From the NCBI GenBank assembly GCA_036265325.1, contig DATAPH010000029.1, positions 46,227 to 110,226 on the forward strand: a stretch of DNA of 64,000 bases. Reading direction: 5' to 3'. This document shows, in pieces, positions 43,380 through 51,693 of this stretch (its first letter is position 1; each line of letters begins with the position of its first letter). A model generated the notes under the pieces. That model made no database searches. It saw only the letters and a program-made list of their open reading frames with translations, and had not been told where the DNA came from. The stretch is from AC-51 sp036265325 (GTDB lineage Bacteria > Actinomycetota > UBA4738 > HRBIN12). The position numbers and the translations under genes are program-made.

Positions 43380-45443
43380 ATGCGCGCACGTTCCATCCTG
43401 CTTCGCGTCGCCGTCGCGACGAGCACGATCGCCGCCGTGACCCTCGGGTCCGGGATGGCGGCCCACGCGGCTCCCCCGGGCCTCTCGATCACCGATGTGA
43501 CCCTGGCCGAAGGGAACAGCGGAACATCCTTGGCCACGTTCAAGATCAGCTACGCGGGGCCGGGCACCTCAGGCGTGACGGTCGACTACGCCACTGCGGA
43601 TCAGACCGCCACCGCCGGGAGCGACTACGTGGCGAAGAGCGGCACCGCGATCCTGCCCAGCACCGGCTGCAAGTGCACGACCGTGAGCGTCACGATCAAC
43701 GGCGACACGACGCCGGAGCTCAACGAGACCTTCGCCGTGAACCTCTCGAACCCCGTCGGCAAAGCGATCACCGACGGCCAGGGCATCGGCACCATCACGA
43801 ACGACGACCAGCCCAACGCCACGATCGACGACCCCTCGGTCTCGGAGAGCGGCGGCACGCTGACCTTCACCGTGACGCTCGACCAGAGTTCCCCGACCGA
43901 CGCGGTGATGACGTACAGCACGGCGGCGGTCACCGCCACGGACGGAAGCGACTACACGGGCGTCAGCGGAACCCTCACGATCACCGCGGGCCAAACCGAG
44001 GGAACGATCGGGGTGCCGATCCTGGATGACGGTATCTACGAAGGCGACGAGGACCTCACGATGAACATCGTCGCGGTGTCGGGCGTGACCGTTGCAGACG
44101 CGCAGGGAGACGGCACGATCACCGACGACGACGCGCAGCCGAACATCACGGTGGACGACCCCTCCGCACCGGAGAACGGCGGCCCGTTGACCTTCACGAT
44201 CTCGCTCGACAACCCGGCGGGGGTCGACGTCAATGTCGACTACGCGACTTCCGACAACTCCGCGACGGACGGCGCCGACTACACCGGCGTCAGCGGCACC
44301 GCGACGATCCTCGCCGGCGCTACGACCACGACGGTCGACGTCCCGCTGCTGGACGACAGCATCTACGAAGGCGACGAGACCCTGAACCTGAACCTGTCCG
44401 GCGCCGTCCACGGCGTTGTCTCGAAGGCGCAGGGCCAGGGCACGATCACGGAGGACGACCCGATGCCGACGATCAGCGTCGACAACCCGACCGTGGGTGA
44501 AGGTGACGGCACCGCCACGTTCACGATCTCGTTGGACACCGCGGCGGCTGTCGACGTGAACGTCGACTACGCGACCTCGGACATCTCCGCGACGGACGGC
44601 GCCGACTACTCGGGCGTTTCAGGTACCGCGACCATCCTCGCGGGCGACACCACCACGACGGTCGATGTTCCCGTCCTGGACGACAGCACGTACGAAGGCG
44701 ACGACACCTTCTCGCTTGACCTGTCCAACGAAGTGAACGGAACCCTCGGCACCCCGTCGGGTACCGCGACGATCTCGGACGACGACCCGGCGCCCAACGT
44801 GGACATCGCCCCCGCGCAGGTGGACGAGGGCAACGCCGGGAGCACGCCGCTGGACTTCACCGTCTCCCTGTCGAACCCGAGCTTCGAGGACATCAAGGTC
44901 CACTACGCGACCTCGGACGGCACCGCAACCGCGGGCTCGGACTACGTGGCCACGTCGGGCACACTGACGATCCCGGCCGGGAACACCGTCGGCCAGGTCG
45001 AGGTGATGGTGAAGGGCGACACGACCTACGAGCCCAATGAGGACTTCACCGTGACGCTGTCCGGCCTCGTGGGCACGGCGAACCTGACCACCGACACCGC
45101 GACGGGCACGATCCGCAACGACGACCTGCAGCCCGCCACGCTGACGATGAAGGTGGGCAAGACCCGCAAGAACGTTGGGGCGCGCGGTCTGCTCGAGCCG
45201 GCGTCGACCGGCAACCAGGTCACGATCACGCTGTCGAAGTACCGCCACGGAAAGTGGAAGACGGTCAGCACTAAGAAGGTGACCGTCAAGAAGATCGCCG
45301 ACCGTGACCACGACGGGCTGCTCGACGCCACCTACGGGACGCGCTTCCCGAAGCCCGGGCACGGCCGATACCGCTTCACCGCGTCGTTCGGCGGCGACAC
45401 CAACACCGCGGCCGCAGGCAAGGCGGTCAAGTTCAAGCTCTAA
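43380..45443 (+). CDS. secreted protein with five Calx-beta domains
   Basis: 687 residues. A Sec signal peptide ends at AHA near residue 30. Five Calx-beta domains of about 100 residues follow, each with the acidic YEGDE or YEPNE turn and ending in a GTI-x-DD or ATISDDD motif that binds calcium. The C-terminal 100 residues form an Ig-like beta domain with a DRDHDGLLD EF-hand-like loop and a KFKL end. There is no LPxTG or membrane anchor. AGGAGA lies 8 nt before the ATG. It is probably an extracellular adhesion or matrix protein; a link to the heptose genes upstream is speculative. A strong terminator follows. Confidence 0.87.
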   Translation: MRARSILLRVAVATSTIAAVTLGSGMAAHAAPPGLSITDVTLAEGNSGTSLATFKISYAGPGTSGVTVDYATADQTATAGSDYVAKSGTAILPSTGCKCTTVSVTINGDTTPELNETFAVNLSNPVGKAITDGQGIGTITNDDQPNATIDDPSVSESGGTLTFTVTLDQSSPTDAVMTYSTAAVTATDGSDYTGVSGTLTITAGQTEGTIGVPILDDGIYEGDEDLTMNIVAVSGVTVADAQGDGTITDDDAQPNITVDDPSAPENGGPLTFTISLDNPAGVDVNVDYATSDNSATDGADYTGVSGTATILAGATTTTVDVPLLDDSIYEGDETLNLNLSGAVHGVVSKAQGQGTITEDDPMPTISVDNPTVGEGDGTATFTISLDTAAAVDVNVDYATSDISATDGADYSGVSGTATILAGDTTTTVDVPVLDDSTYEGDDTFSLDLSNEVNGTLGTPSGTATISDDDPAPNVDIAPAQVDEGNAGSTPLDFTVSLSNPSFEDIKVHYATSDGTATAGSDYVATSGTLTIPAGNTVGQVEVMVKGDTTYEPNEDFTVTLSGLVGTANLTTDTATGTIRNDDLQPATLTMKVGKTRKNVGARGLLEPASTGNQVTITLSKYRHGKWKTVSTKKVTVKKIADRDHDGLLDATYGTRFPKPGHGRYRFTASFGGDTNTAAAGKAVKFKL
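44221..44700 (+). repeat. duplicated Calx-beta unit
   Basis: The DNA of Calx-beta domains 3 and 4 is much more alike than that of the other domains: the stretch from about 44221 to 44370 (VDVNVDYATSDNSATDGADY and on) recurs at 44551 to 44700 (VDVNVDYATSDISATDGADY and on), offset 330 bp. This indicates a recent internal duplication of one domain. Confidence 0.75.
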
Positions 45444-45470
45444 GACCCCAGGCGGGCTCGTCTGGAGCAG

Positions 45471-45498
45471 AAGGGGGCGCCCTGTGAGGCGCCCCCTT
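45471..45498 (+). terminator. strong hairpin terminator
   Basis: Perfect 11-bp stem AAGGGGGCGCC / GGCGCCCCCTT with a 6-nt loop, 27 bases after the Calx-beta stop codon. The flanking A and T pairs give it the shape of an intrinsic terminator despite a short U-tract. Confidence 0.8.
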
Positions 45499-45580
45499 CG
45501 CGTGTCGGTGCTCGGCCTCACCATCGGCATCGATGGACCTCTCCCGCCCCGCCGATCCGGGCTCAGCGGTGCTCGACCAT

Positions 45581-45594
45581 CGAACACATGTTCG
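45581..45594. promoter_or_regulatory. LexA (SOS) box
   Basis: CGAACACATGTTCG matches the LexA operator CGAAC-N4-GTTCG with no mismatch. A TATGGT -10-like hexamer begins 1 bp downstream (45596-45601). The box is 40 bp before the GTG of the exonuclease/GIY-YIG gene and points to DNA-damage induction of that gene. Confidence 0.83.
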
Positions 45595-45634
45595 GTATGG
45601 TCCTCCTCTGTCTGCCTTCCCCACCCCTGCCCTG

Positions 45635-47323
45635 GTGCTGGACGGGCCGGTCCAGACCGTGCTCGGCGAGTCGATCCCGCTCGAGGACGTGTCGTTCGTC
45701 GTGGTCGACCTCGAGACAACCGGCGGCTCGCCTGTCGATGACGCCATCACCGAGATCGGGGCGGTCCGGTTCGAAGGTGCGGAGCGCATCGGATCGTTCC
45801 AAACCCTCGTCGATCCCGAGCGGCCGATCCCGCCCGCGATCACGCACCTGACCGGCATCAGCGACCGGTCGGTGGCCGGCGCGCCCTCGCTCGCCACCGT
45901 GATGCCGTCGTTCCTGGAATTCGCGCGTGGCGCGGTGATCGTCGCGCACAACGCGTCGTTCGACGTCGGGTTCCTCAACGCGAACCTGCTCCGCCTCGAT
46001 TACCCGACGCTCCCCGCTCCCGCAGTGTGCACCGCCAAGCTGGCGCGTCGGCTCGTCTGGCCTGAGGTTCCGAACGTGCGGCTGCGGACGCTCGCCGGCT
46101 ACTTCCGCACGCGGGTGCAGCCAACGCACCGGGCGTTGCAGGACGCCGAGGCCACCGGCGAGGTGCTGCAAGGATTGCTCGACGTCGGGCATCACCTCGG
46201 CATCCATACGCTCGGCGAGCTGTATCACGCTTGCAGCGCCCGAGGCCGCCCGAACTTCGCGAAGATCGCGCTGGCCGAGGACCTGCCGCGTGCGCCGGGC
46301 GTCTATGTGTTTCGCGACCGCAACGACCAGATCCTGTACGTCGGTAAGGCCAAGGACCTGCGCGCCCGGGTGAAGTCCTATTTCTACGGCGACGAGCGCA
46401 AGAAGGTGCAGGACCTCGTCGCGTCGGTCGCGCGGATCGACGCGATCGCGACGCATGGCGAGCTCGAAGCGCTGGTCCTCGAGAGCCGCCTCATCGCGCG
46501 CCACCTCCCTCGGTTCAACGCGCACGGAAAGCGATGGCGCCGGTACGCGTTCCTCAAGCTCGACCCGAGCGAGGCGTGGCCACGATGGAAGGTCGCGCGG
46601 AGCGCCGACCCGGACGACGGCGCCGTGTACCTCGGACCGTTCGGATCGTCGGGTCGCGCGACGCTCGCGAAAGAGGCGCTGGAGGAGGCGTTCCCCATCA
46701 GGCGGTGCACGCGATCGATGGGCCGCCGGACGCGGTTCGCGCCGTGTGCGCTCGCAGACATGGGGCGATGCCGTGCGCCGTGCGACGGTCGCGTCGAGCC
46801 GGGCGTCTACCGCGCGATCGTCGACGCGATGCTCGCGAGTCTCGAGACGCCGGACGAGCTCGTGCGTCTGCTCGATGCGCGGATGGCAGCGCTGGCCGGG
46901 CAAGAACGCTTCGAAGAGGCGGCGCTGGCGCGAGACCGGCTTCGCGCACTCGCGGAAGCGCTGCAGCGTGCTCGCCACGATCGGTGGCTCGCGGGTGGGC
47001 GGTTGTCGATCGGCGCGGCGTCGGGTGCTCGGTTCGACCTGATCGGTGGCGCGTTGTGCTGTGAAGACCCCGCGGAGATCGCCTCCGCCGCGCCTATCGG
47101 AACGCCGGCGCCTCGCGACCGTGCCGACGAGCTCGCGGTCGTGCGCTCGTGGCTCCGGCGTCACCCCGGTCGGGTCCTCGCCTGCGACGACGCGCCCGCC
47201 GAACCGGTCGCAGGTGGCCGCGAGCTCGCCGACGTCCTCACGCGGATCCGCGCGGCAGACGATCCACGCTCGGACGGTCGCACCGCACAGGCGCGCCCGG
47301 GTCAACGCCGAAGCCGCCGGTAA
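45635..47323 (+). CDS. SOS-controlled DEDDh exonuclease fused to a GIY-YIG (UvrC N-terminal-like) nuclease
   Basis: About 562 residues. First a DnaQ-type exonuclease: ExoI FVVVDLETTGG, ExoII HNASFDVGFLNANL, ExoIII HRALQDAEATGEVL. Then a GIY-YIG domain like the N-terminus of UvrC: LPRAPGVYVFRDRNDQILYVGKAKDLRARVKSYF, and a UvrC-like cysteine cluster region. There is no C-terminal UvrC endonuclease or HhH domain, so it resembles Cho-type incision plus exonuclease trimming. An ATG at 45533 and a GTG at 45569 are in frame, but both lie before or within the LexA operator region; the GTG at 45635 is preferred. A weak Shine-Dalgarno leaves the exact start open. Confidence 0.87.
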   Translation: MLDGPVQTVLGESIPLEDVSFVVVDLETTGGSPVDDAITEIGAVRFEGAERIGSFQTLVDPERPIPPAITHLTGISDRSVAGAPSLATVMPSFLEFARGAVIVAHNASFDVGFLNANLLRLDYPTLPAPAVCTAKLARRLVWPEVPNVRLRTLAGYFRTRVQPTHRALQDAEATGEVLQGLLDVGHHLGIHTLGELYHACSARGRPNFAKIALAEDLPRAPGVYVFRDRNDQILYVGKAKDLRARVKSYFYGDERKKVQDLVASVARIDAIATHGELEALVLESRLIARHLPRFNAHGKRWRRYAFLKLDPSEAWPRWKVARSADPDDGAVYLGPFGSSGRATLAKEALEEAFPIRRCTRSMGRRTRFAPCALADMGRCRAPCDGRVEPGVYRAIVDAMLASLETPDELVRLLDARMAALAGQERFEEAALARDRLRALAEALQRARHDRWLAGGRLSIGAASGARFDLIGGALCCEDPAEIASAAPIGTPAPRDRADELAVVRSWLRRHPGRVLACDDAPAEPVAGGRELADVLTRIRAADDPRSDGRTAQARPGQRRSRR

Positions 47324-47333
47324 CATGGCGTCC

Positions 47334-48506
47334 ATGCGAACCGCGGTGATCCTCGAGGGCGCACGCACGCCGATCGGCAAGTTCCTCGGCTCCTACGCCG
47401 ACACAACCGCGGTCGAGCTCGGCACGATCGCCGCCGTCGAGGCGATGCGCCGCGCCGACGTGGCCCCCGAGCAGATCGACCAGACGATCATGGGCCACGC
47501 GCGCCAGGCCGGGAACGGTCCGAACACGGGACGGCAGGTCTCGATACGAGCCGGCATCCCGCAGGAGGTCTCCGGCTACAACGTCAACATCGCGTGCGGC
47601 TCGGGCATGAAGGCCGTGCAGCTCGGCGCACAGCAGATCGCTCTCGGCGACAGCGATGTCGTGCTCGCCGGCGGGATGGAGAACATGACCCGCGTCCCGT
47701 TCCTGCTGCCGGACATGCGCCTCGGCCACCGACTCGGCAACACCGAGGTCGTCGACGCGATGTACCGCGACGGCCTCCTCGATCCGCTCTGCGACCTGAT
47801 CATGGGTGAAACCGCCGAAAACCTCGTCGATCGGTACGGCATCTCGCGCGTGGAGCAGGATGCATTCGCTCTCGAGTCACAGCAGAAGGCCGCCTCGGCG
47901 GCCGATCGGCGCGCCGACGAGATGGTCCCCGTCGAGGTTCGCGACGGCAAGCAGCAGCGAATGGTGACGGCCGACGAGCACCCGCGGCCCGAGACCACTA
48001 TGGAGACGCTCGCCAGCCTTCCACCGGTCTTCCGCGAAGGCGGCAGCGTGACCGCCGGCAACTCGAGCGGGCTCACCGACGGTGGCGCGGCGATGGTCCT
48101 GATGGACGAAGACCGAGCCAAGGCGGAGGGGCGCACGCCGCTCGCGCGGATCATCGGATGGAGCTGGGCCGGCGTGCCTCCAGAGATCATGGGGATCGGC
48201 CCGGTGCCGGCGACGCAGAGGGTGCTCGAGCGCACCGGCCTGACGATGGCCGACATCGACCTCATCGAGATCAACGAGGCGTTCGCCGCGCAGGTTATCG
48301 CCTGCGAACGCGACCTCAAGTTCGACCGAGACAAGGTGAACGTCCGGGGCGGCGGCATCAGCCTCGGTCATCCCATCGGGATGAGTGGCGCACGGATCAT
48401 CCTCGCGCTCGCCTACGAGATGCGCCGCGCAGGCGCCTCGCTCGGCCTCGCCACGCTCTGCATCAGCGGCGGGCAGGGCCTCGCCGTCGTGCTCGAGCAA
48501 ACGTAG
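47334..48506 (+). CDS. acetyl-CoA C-acetyltransferase (thiolase)
   Basis: 390 residues. The catalytic Cys88 is in NIACGSGMKAV; the C-terminal histidine and cysteine motifs are GGGISLGHPIGMSGARI and TLCISGGQG. GGMENMTRVPFLLP is typical of acetoacetyl-CoA thiolases. It joins or cleaves acetyl-CoA units; no other beta-oxidation gene is adjacent. The ATG at 47334 fits a leaderless promoter (TAACAT, which overlaps the stop of the previous gene, ends 7 nt upstream); an ATG three codons earlier is possible. Confidence 0.92.
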   Translation: MRTAVILEGARTPIGKFLGSYADTTAVELGTIAAVEAMRRADVAPEQIDQTIMGHARQAGNGPNTGRQVSIRAGIPQEVSGYNVNIACGSGMKAVQLGAQQIALGDSDVVLAGGMENMTRVPFLLPDMRLGHRLGNTEVVDAMYRDGLLDPLCDLIMGETAENLVDRYGISRVEQDAFALESQQKAASAADRRADEMVPVEVRDGKQQRMVTADEHPRPETTMETLASLPPVFREGGSVTAGNSSGLTDGGAAMVLMDEDRAKAEGRTPLARIIGWSWAGVPPEIMGIGPVPATQRVLERTGLTMADIDLIEINEAFAAQVIACERDLKFDRDKVNVRGGGISLGHPIGMSGARIILALAYEMRRAGASLGLATLCISGGQGLAVVLEQT

Positions 48507-48869
48507 TCAGCCGTCCCCGGGCCACTCGACCCGGACGAGCCACGCAGTCCGGCTCCATCGATCCAGATCCTCCGCGTCCCCGGCTTGGTACTTCGCGGCC
48601 ATCGCGGTCCGGACCCACGCGTTCGCCGGATCGTCGGCGCTCACCGGGGCGCAGGTCGTGGTGCGGGTCTCCCCAGCGATCTCGAGCGTGACCGAGGGAT
48701 CGGCGACGAGGTTCCGGTACCAATCTGCTCGATCGCTGTCCGACATCAGATACGCGCCGTCGTCGTGGCCGACGAACCAGATCTCGATCCGATGCGGCGC
48801 CCCGGTCCGGCGGCCGCGGGTCGTGAGGTAGCAGAACTCGGTCGCCGCCAGCGCGCCGATCGACGTCAC
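48507..48869 (-). CDS. F420-type nitroreductase family (Ddn-like) protein
   Basis: 120 residues. TTRGRRTGAPHRIEIWFVGHDDGAYLMS and RADWYRNLVADPSVTLEIAG are typical of the deazaflavin-dependent Ddn/FDOR-A family, split beta-barrel proteins that use F420H2 to reduce quinones or nitro compounds. The GTG start overlaps the stop of a 37-residue membrane ORF upstream by 4 bp. It is convergent with the thiolase gene with no gap. Confidence 0.83.
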   Translation of the reverse strand: MTSIGALAATEFCYLTTRGRRTGAPHRIEIWFVGHDDGAYLMSDSDRADWYRNLVADPSVTLEIAGETRTTTCAPVSADDPANAWVRTAMAAKYQAGDAEDLDRWSRTAWLVRVEWPGDG

Positions 48870-48979
48870 AGACCGAAGAAGGCCCAGGCGAGCAGCGCGC
48901 CGATCACGACGATCGCCGCGATCAGGAAGATGAGGTCGCCGCGCTTGATCTTGCCCGGCTGCATCGCGTTGAAGCCCAC
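48866..48979 (-). CDS. 37-residue single-pass membrane protein
   Basis: A very short frame, VGFNAMQPGKIKRGDL then a hydrophobic helix IFLIAAIVVIGALLAWAFF. AGGGG lies 7 nt before the GTG, and the stop overlaps the next start as GTGA, so it is translated in a coupled series with its neighbours. An inner ATG at 48964 is possible. The basic N-terminus and single helix suggest an N-in membrane peptide. No family recognised. Confidence 0.65.
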   Translation of the reverse strand: MGFNAMQPGKIKRGDLIFLIAAIVVIGALLAWAFFGL

Positions 48980-48983
48980 GGCG

Positions 48984-49271
48984 TTACCCCTGCTTGATCA
49001 GATTCTTGCCGAGCGCGGTGATCGCGGCTTGGATCTTGCCCTGCACCGAGCCCCCGTCGACCGTGAACGCCGGCGCCATCGCGGCGATGTCCTCGAGCGC
49101 CTGTTCCAGCCGCGTCCCGGCCTCCTCTGCGTTCTGCATCGCCTCGACCAGCACGACGGCATAGTCGGCGTTGAACGGCTCGCCGTCCCACGGGCATCGC
49201 CCCCCCGACGCACCGACCTGCTCGAAGAAGAACTCGCGTCCGCAGCGCTTGCACGTTCCCTTGATCTTCAC
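48984..49271 (-). CDS. small zinc-ribbon protein
   Basis: 95 residues. The N-terminus has CKRCGREFFFEQVGASGGRCPWDG, three or more cysteines likely binding zinc, followed by a helical region (VVLVEAMQNAEEAGTRLEQALEDIA). The GTG has GGAGGAGG 7 nt upstream and overlaps the stop of the receiver-domain gene by 4 bp. Function unknown; it is locked by overlaps between the receiver protein and the small membrane protein. Confidence 0.72.
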   Translation of the reverse strand: MKIKGTCKRCGREFFFEQVGASGGRCPWDGEPFNADYAVVLVEAMQNAEEAGTRLEQALEDIAAMAPAFTVDGGSVQGKIQAAITALGKNLIKQG

Positions 49272-49693
49272 ACCCGTTCCTCCTCCGGCACGAGCCCGCG
49301 AGCCGCGAGCAGCTCCCACAGGCGGTCCGCGACCGCGAACGGGTCGGCGGGCTTCACGTACCACGCGTCGGCGCCGGACCACGAGGCGAGCCACGCGTCG
49401 TGGGTGCGTTCGAGCAACACGACGATGACGCCCGTGTACGGATCCTGCGCGTCGCGCAGCGATCGCGCGAGCGCGAACGCGCCCATCCGCGACGCGAGTT
49501 CGTCGGCGACGACGATGTCCGGACGGTCGCGAAGCGCCGCTCGGAGCGCAAGTTCGCCGTTGGCCGCGGCCCGGAACCGGAGGTCCTCCCCCAGTCGCCG
49601 CTCGATGCTGCGGATCGTGAGGGCCATCAGCTCCCGCGTCCGAGGATCGGGCGACATGAGGAGGGCTTCCACGCGCGCGAGGCTACCACGCAC
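49268..49693 (-). CDS. stand-alone response-regulator receiver domain
   Basis: 141 residues with only a receiver-like fold. RVEALLMSPDPRTRELM is the first strand and acidic turn, DIVVADELASRMGAF holds the likely phospho-acceptor Asp, and ADAWYVKPADP the conserved Lys. There is no DNA-binding domain or histidine kinase nearby. The start may be at 49693, 49672 or 49657. It heads a four-gene overlapping series with the zinc-ribbon, the short membrane peptide and the Ddn-like protein. Confidence 0.7.
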   Translation of the reverse strand: MRGSLARVEALLMSPDPRTRELMALTIRSIERRLGEDLRFRAAANGELALRAALRDRPDIVVADELASRMGAFALARSLRDAQDPYTGVIVVLLERTHDAWLASWSGADAWYVKPADPFAVADRLWELLAARGLVPEEERV

Positions 49694-49783
49694 ACTCTAC
49701 GTCGCACCGTGGACGTCGTTGCCCCGCAAAGCGCTCTCGGCTACGGTGGGCGCCGCACGGCTTCCATCCAAGGGGGGAACAGG

Positions 49784-50470
49784 TTGGACACCATCGGGAA
49801 GGCCGCGGTCGCCGAATTCATCGGGACCTTCGCGCTGATCTTCTTCGGAGCGGGCGCGATCATCATGACGCAGAACGGAGACCTCGTCGCGATCGCGCTC
49901 GCCCACGGGCTCGCCATCGCGATCATGGTCTCGATCATGGCGCACATCTCCGGCGGCGTGTTCAACCCCGCGATCCAGATCGCACTGTGGGTTACCGGCA
50001 AGATGCCGACCGGTCGCTCTGCCGTCTATATCGTCGCCGAGCTGCTCGGCGGCGTGGCGGCGGCGTTCTTCTTGAAGTACATCGGACCGACGCCGGCCTT
50101 CGACGCGGTGCACGGCGGCATCCCTGCAGTCGCCTCCGGGTTCGCGGTCGGCAAGGCGGTCGTCCTCGAGGCGATGCTTACGTTCTTCCTCGTCTGGGCG
50201 GTGTTCGGCACGGCGGTCGACGACCGCAGCGGCGCGTTCGCGCGGACGGCAGGGTTCACCATCGGGCTCGTGATCACCATCGACATCTTCGTCGGCGGCG
50301 CGCTGACCGGTGCGGCGATGAACCCGGCACGTTGGTTCGGTCCGGCCGTCGCGACCAGCGACTACACCAACTGGTGGGTGTACATCGTCGGTCCGATCGC
50401 CGGCGGCATCATCGCCGGCGTCGCGTACTGGTACCTCTTCCTGCGGGGCCGCGAACCCGCGACCCCCTGA
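49784..50470 (+). CDS. aquaporin / MIP-family channel
   Basis: 228 residues, six transmembrane helices and two half-helices. Both NPA boxes are intact: SGGVFNPAIQIA and GAAMNPARWFGP. The narrow-filter residues (His and Arg next to the second NPA region) favour a water channel of the AqpZ kind rather than a glycerol facilitator, but this is uncertain. The start is a TTG at 49784, set by AGGGGGG 6 nt upstream; no ATG or GTG suits the first helix. Confidence 0.9.
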   Translation: MDTIGKAAVAEFIGTFALIFFGAGAIIMTQNGDLVAIALAHGLAIAIMVSIMAHISGGVFNPAIQIALWVTGKMPTGRSAVYIVAELLGGVAAAFFLKYIGPTPAFDAVHGGIPAVASGFAVGKAVVLEAMLTFFLVWAVFGTAVDDRSGAFARTAGFTIGLVITIDIFVGGALTGAAMNPARWFGPAVATSDYTNWWVYIVGPIAGGIIAGVAYWYLFLRGREPATP

Positions 50471-50492
50471 GCGAGGGAACCCGTTCCCTCGC
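50471..50492 (+). terminator. perfect hairpin after aquaporin
   Basis: GCGAGGGAAC / GTTCCCTCGC, a 10-bp inverted repeat with a 2-nt centre, starts on the base after the aquaporin stop and ends 13 bp before the desulfurase-like gene start. It has no U-tract. It may be a processing site or attenuator rather than a full terminator. The GAAC-GTTC spacing is 2 nt, so it is not a LexA box. Confidence 0.5.
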
Positions 50493-50505
50493 GGAACGGA
50501 CGGAG

Positions 50506-51693
50506 ATGGCCGACCTGTTTCTCGACGCCGGCAGCGGCATCCCGATCGCGCCGGCGGCGCGGGAGGCGATGCTCGCCGCGCTCGACGCGGTCGGTGACCC
50601 GCTGCAGATCACGGCACCCGGCCGCGCCGCCCGCGCGGTCCTGGAGACCGCCCGAAGCGCAGTTGCCGACACGATCGGCGCTCAGCCCGACGAGGTCGTC
50701 TTCACCTCCGGCGGCACCGAATCGATCGCACTCGCGATCGATGGGGTGACGTCGGCGGTCCGCGGCAGCACGGTGGTCACCAGCGCGATCGAACATCCGG
50801 CGGTCACGGCAACGATCGGCCGACTAGCGGGCCGTGGCATCACGACCAAGGCGATCGGAACCGATGCCGACGGCCGCGTCGACCTCGACAGGTTCGCCGC
50901 CGCGGTTCGCGCGCCAGGCGTCGCCCTGGCCACGATCCACCATGGCAACCACGAGCTCGGGACGATGCAGCAGATCGGTGAGGCGGCGCGACTCGCGCAC
51001 GCTGGAGGCGTGCCGTTTCACACCGACGCGGTGCAGACGGTCGGCCGACTGCCGATCGACGTCCGGGCGCTCGAGGTTGATCTGCTCACGATGTCGGGCC
51101 ACACCTTCGGCGGCCCGTCCGGCGTTGGCGCCCTCTACGTGCGGCGCGGAGTCGAACTGGCGCCGGTGCTGCTGGGCGATGACCGCGAGGGTGGACGTCG
51201 CGCGGGCACGCCGAACCTCCCGGGGATCGCGGGGATGGGGGCTGCACTCACGGCGACCCACGCGACGATGGCCGACGACGCGGCCACCGCGTGGACGCTC
51301 ACCGCGACGCTGCGCGACCGGATCGCGGCTCGCGTCCCCGGCGCGACGGTCCACGGCCATCCGACTCACCGCGTGCCGCACCTCGTGTGCTTCTCCGTCG
51401 CCGGCCTCGACGCCGCGACGCTCGCGATGGCTCTCGACGACCGTGGTGTCCACCTCGGCGTGGGGTCACCCGCCACCGGCCGGCCCGAAGACCCCTCCCC
51501 CGTGCTGGCGCAGCTCGGCCATCCCGAGACGCCCTCGTTCCGGATCGGCGTCACGCCTGCCACGAGCGACGACGACGTCGCGCGCTGTGTGCACGTGCTG
51601 GAGGAAGCCGCCGGGGAGCTCGAGATCGTCGCGCGTGGCGCCGCAGACGCCATGGCGCGGTTCCAACCGCCGGACGCCGGGACGGATACGTGA
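50506..51693 (+). CDS. cysteine desulfurase homologue lacking the PLP lysine
   Basis: 395 residues of the NifS/IscS fold. Strand and loop motifs are conserved: FTSGGTESIALAI, SAIEHPAV, PFHTDAVQTVGRLPIDV. The cofactor lysine that should occupy SGHK is Thr200 (SGHTFGGPSGVG), and the catalytic-cysteine loop reads GVGSPATG, with no Cys. The usual NNETG motif is GNHELG. It cannot form the normal internal aldimine, so it is probably a pseudoenzyme or has a changed reaction. There is no frameshift or stop. It is coupled to a small membrane protein downstream. Confidence 0.82.
   Translation: MADLFLDAGSGIPIAPAAREAMLAALDAVGDPLQITAPGRAARAVLETARSAVADTIGAQPDEVVFTSGGTESIALAIDGVTSAVRGSTVVTSAIEHPAVTATIGRLAGRGITTKAIGTDADGRVDLDRFAAAVRAPGVALATIHHGNHELGTMQQIGEAARLAHAGGVPFHTDAVQTVGRLPIDVRALEVDLLTMSGHTFGGPSGVGALYVRRGVELAPVLLGDDREGGRRAGTPNLPGIAGMGAALTATHATMADDAATAWTLTATLRDRIAARVPGATVHGHPTHRVPHLVCFSVAGLDAATLAMALDDRGVHLGVGSPATGRPEDPSPVLAQLGHPETPSFRIGVTPATSDDDVARCVHVLEEAAGELEIVARGAADAMARFQPPDAGTDT

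Noticed and set aside
45533..45634. Upstream ATG or GTG as start of the exonuclease/GIY-YIG gene
   Set aside because: The LexA box and -10 hexamer at 45581-45601 would fall within the coding region, and the extra residues are not part of the nuclease domain.
49987..50505. Long N-terminal extension of the desulfurase-like frame
   Set aside because: It is antisense-like read-through over the aquaporin gene in another frame; the fold starts at the ATG at 50506.
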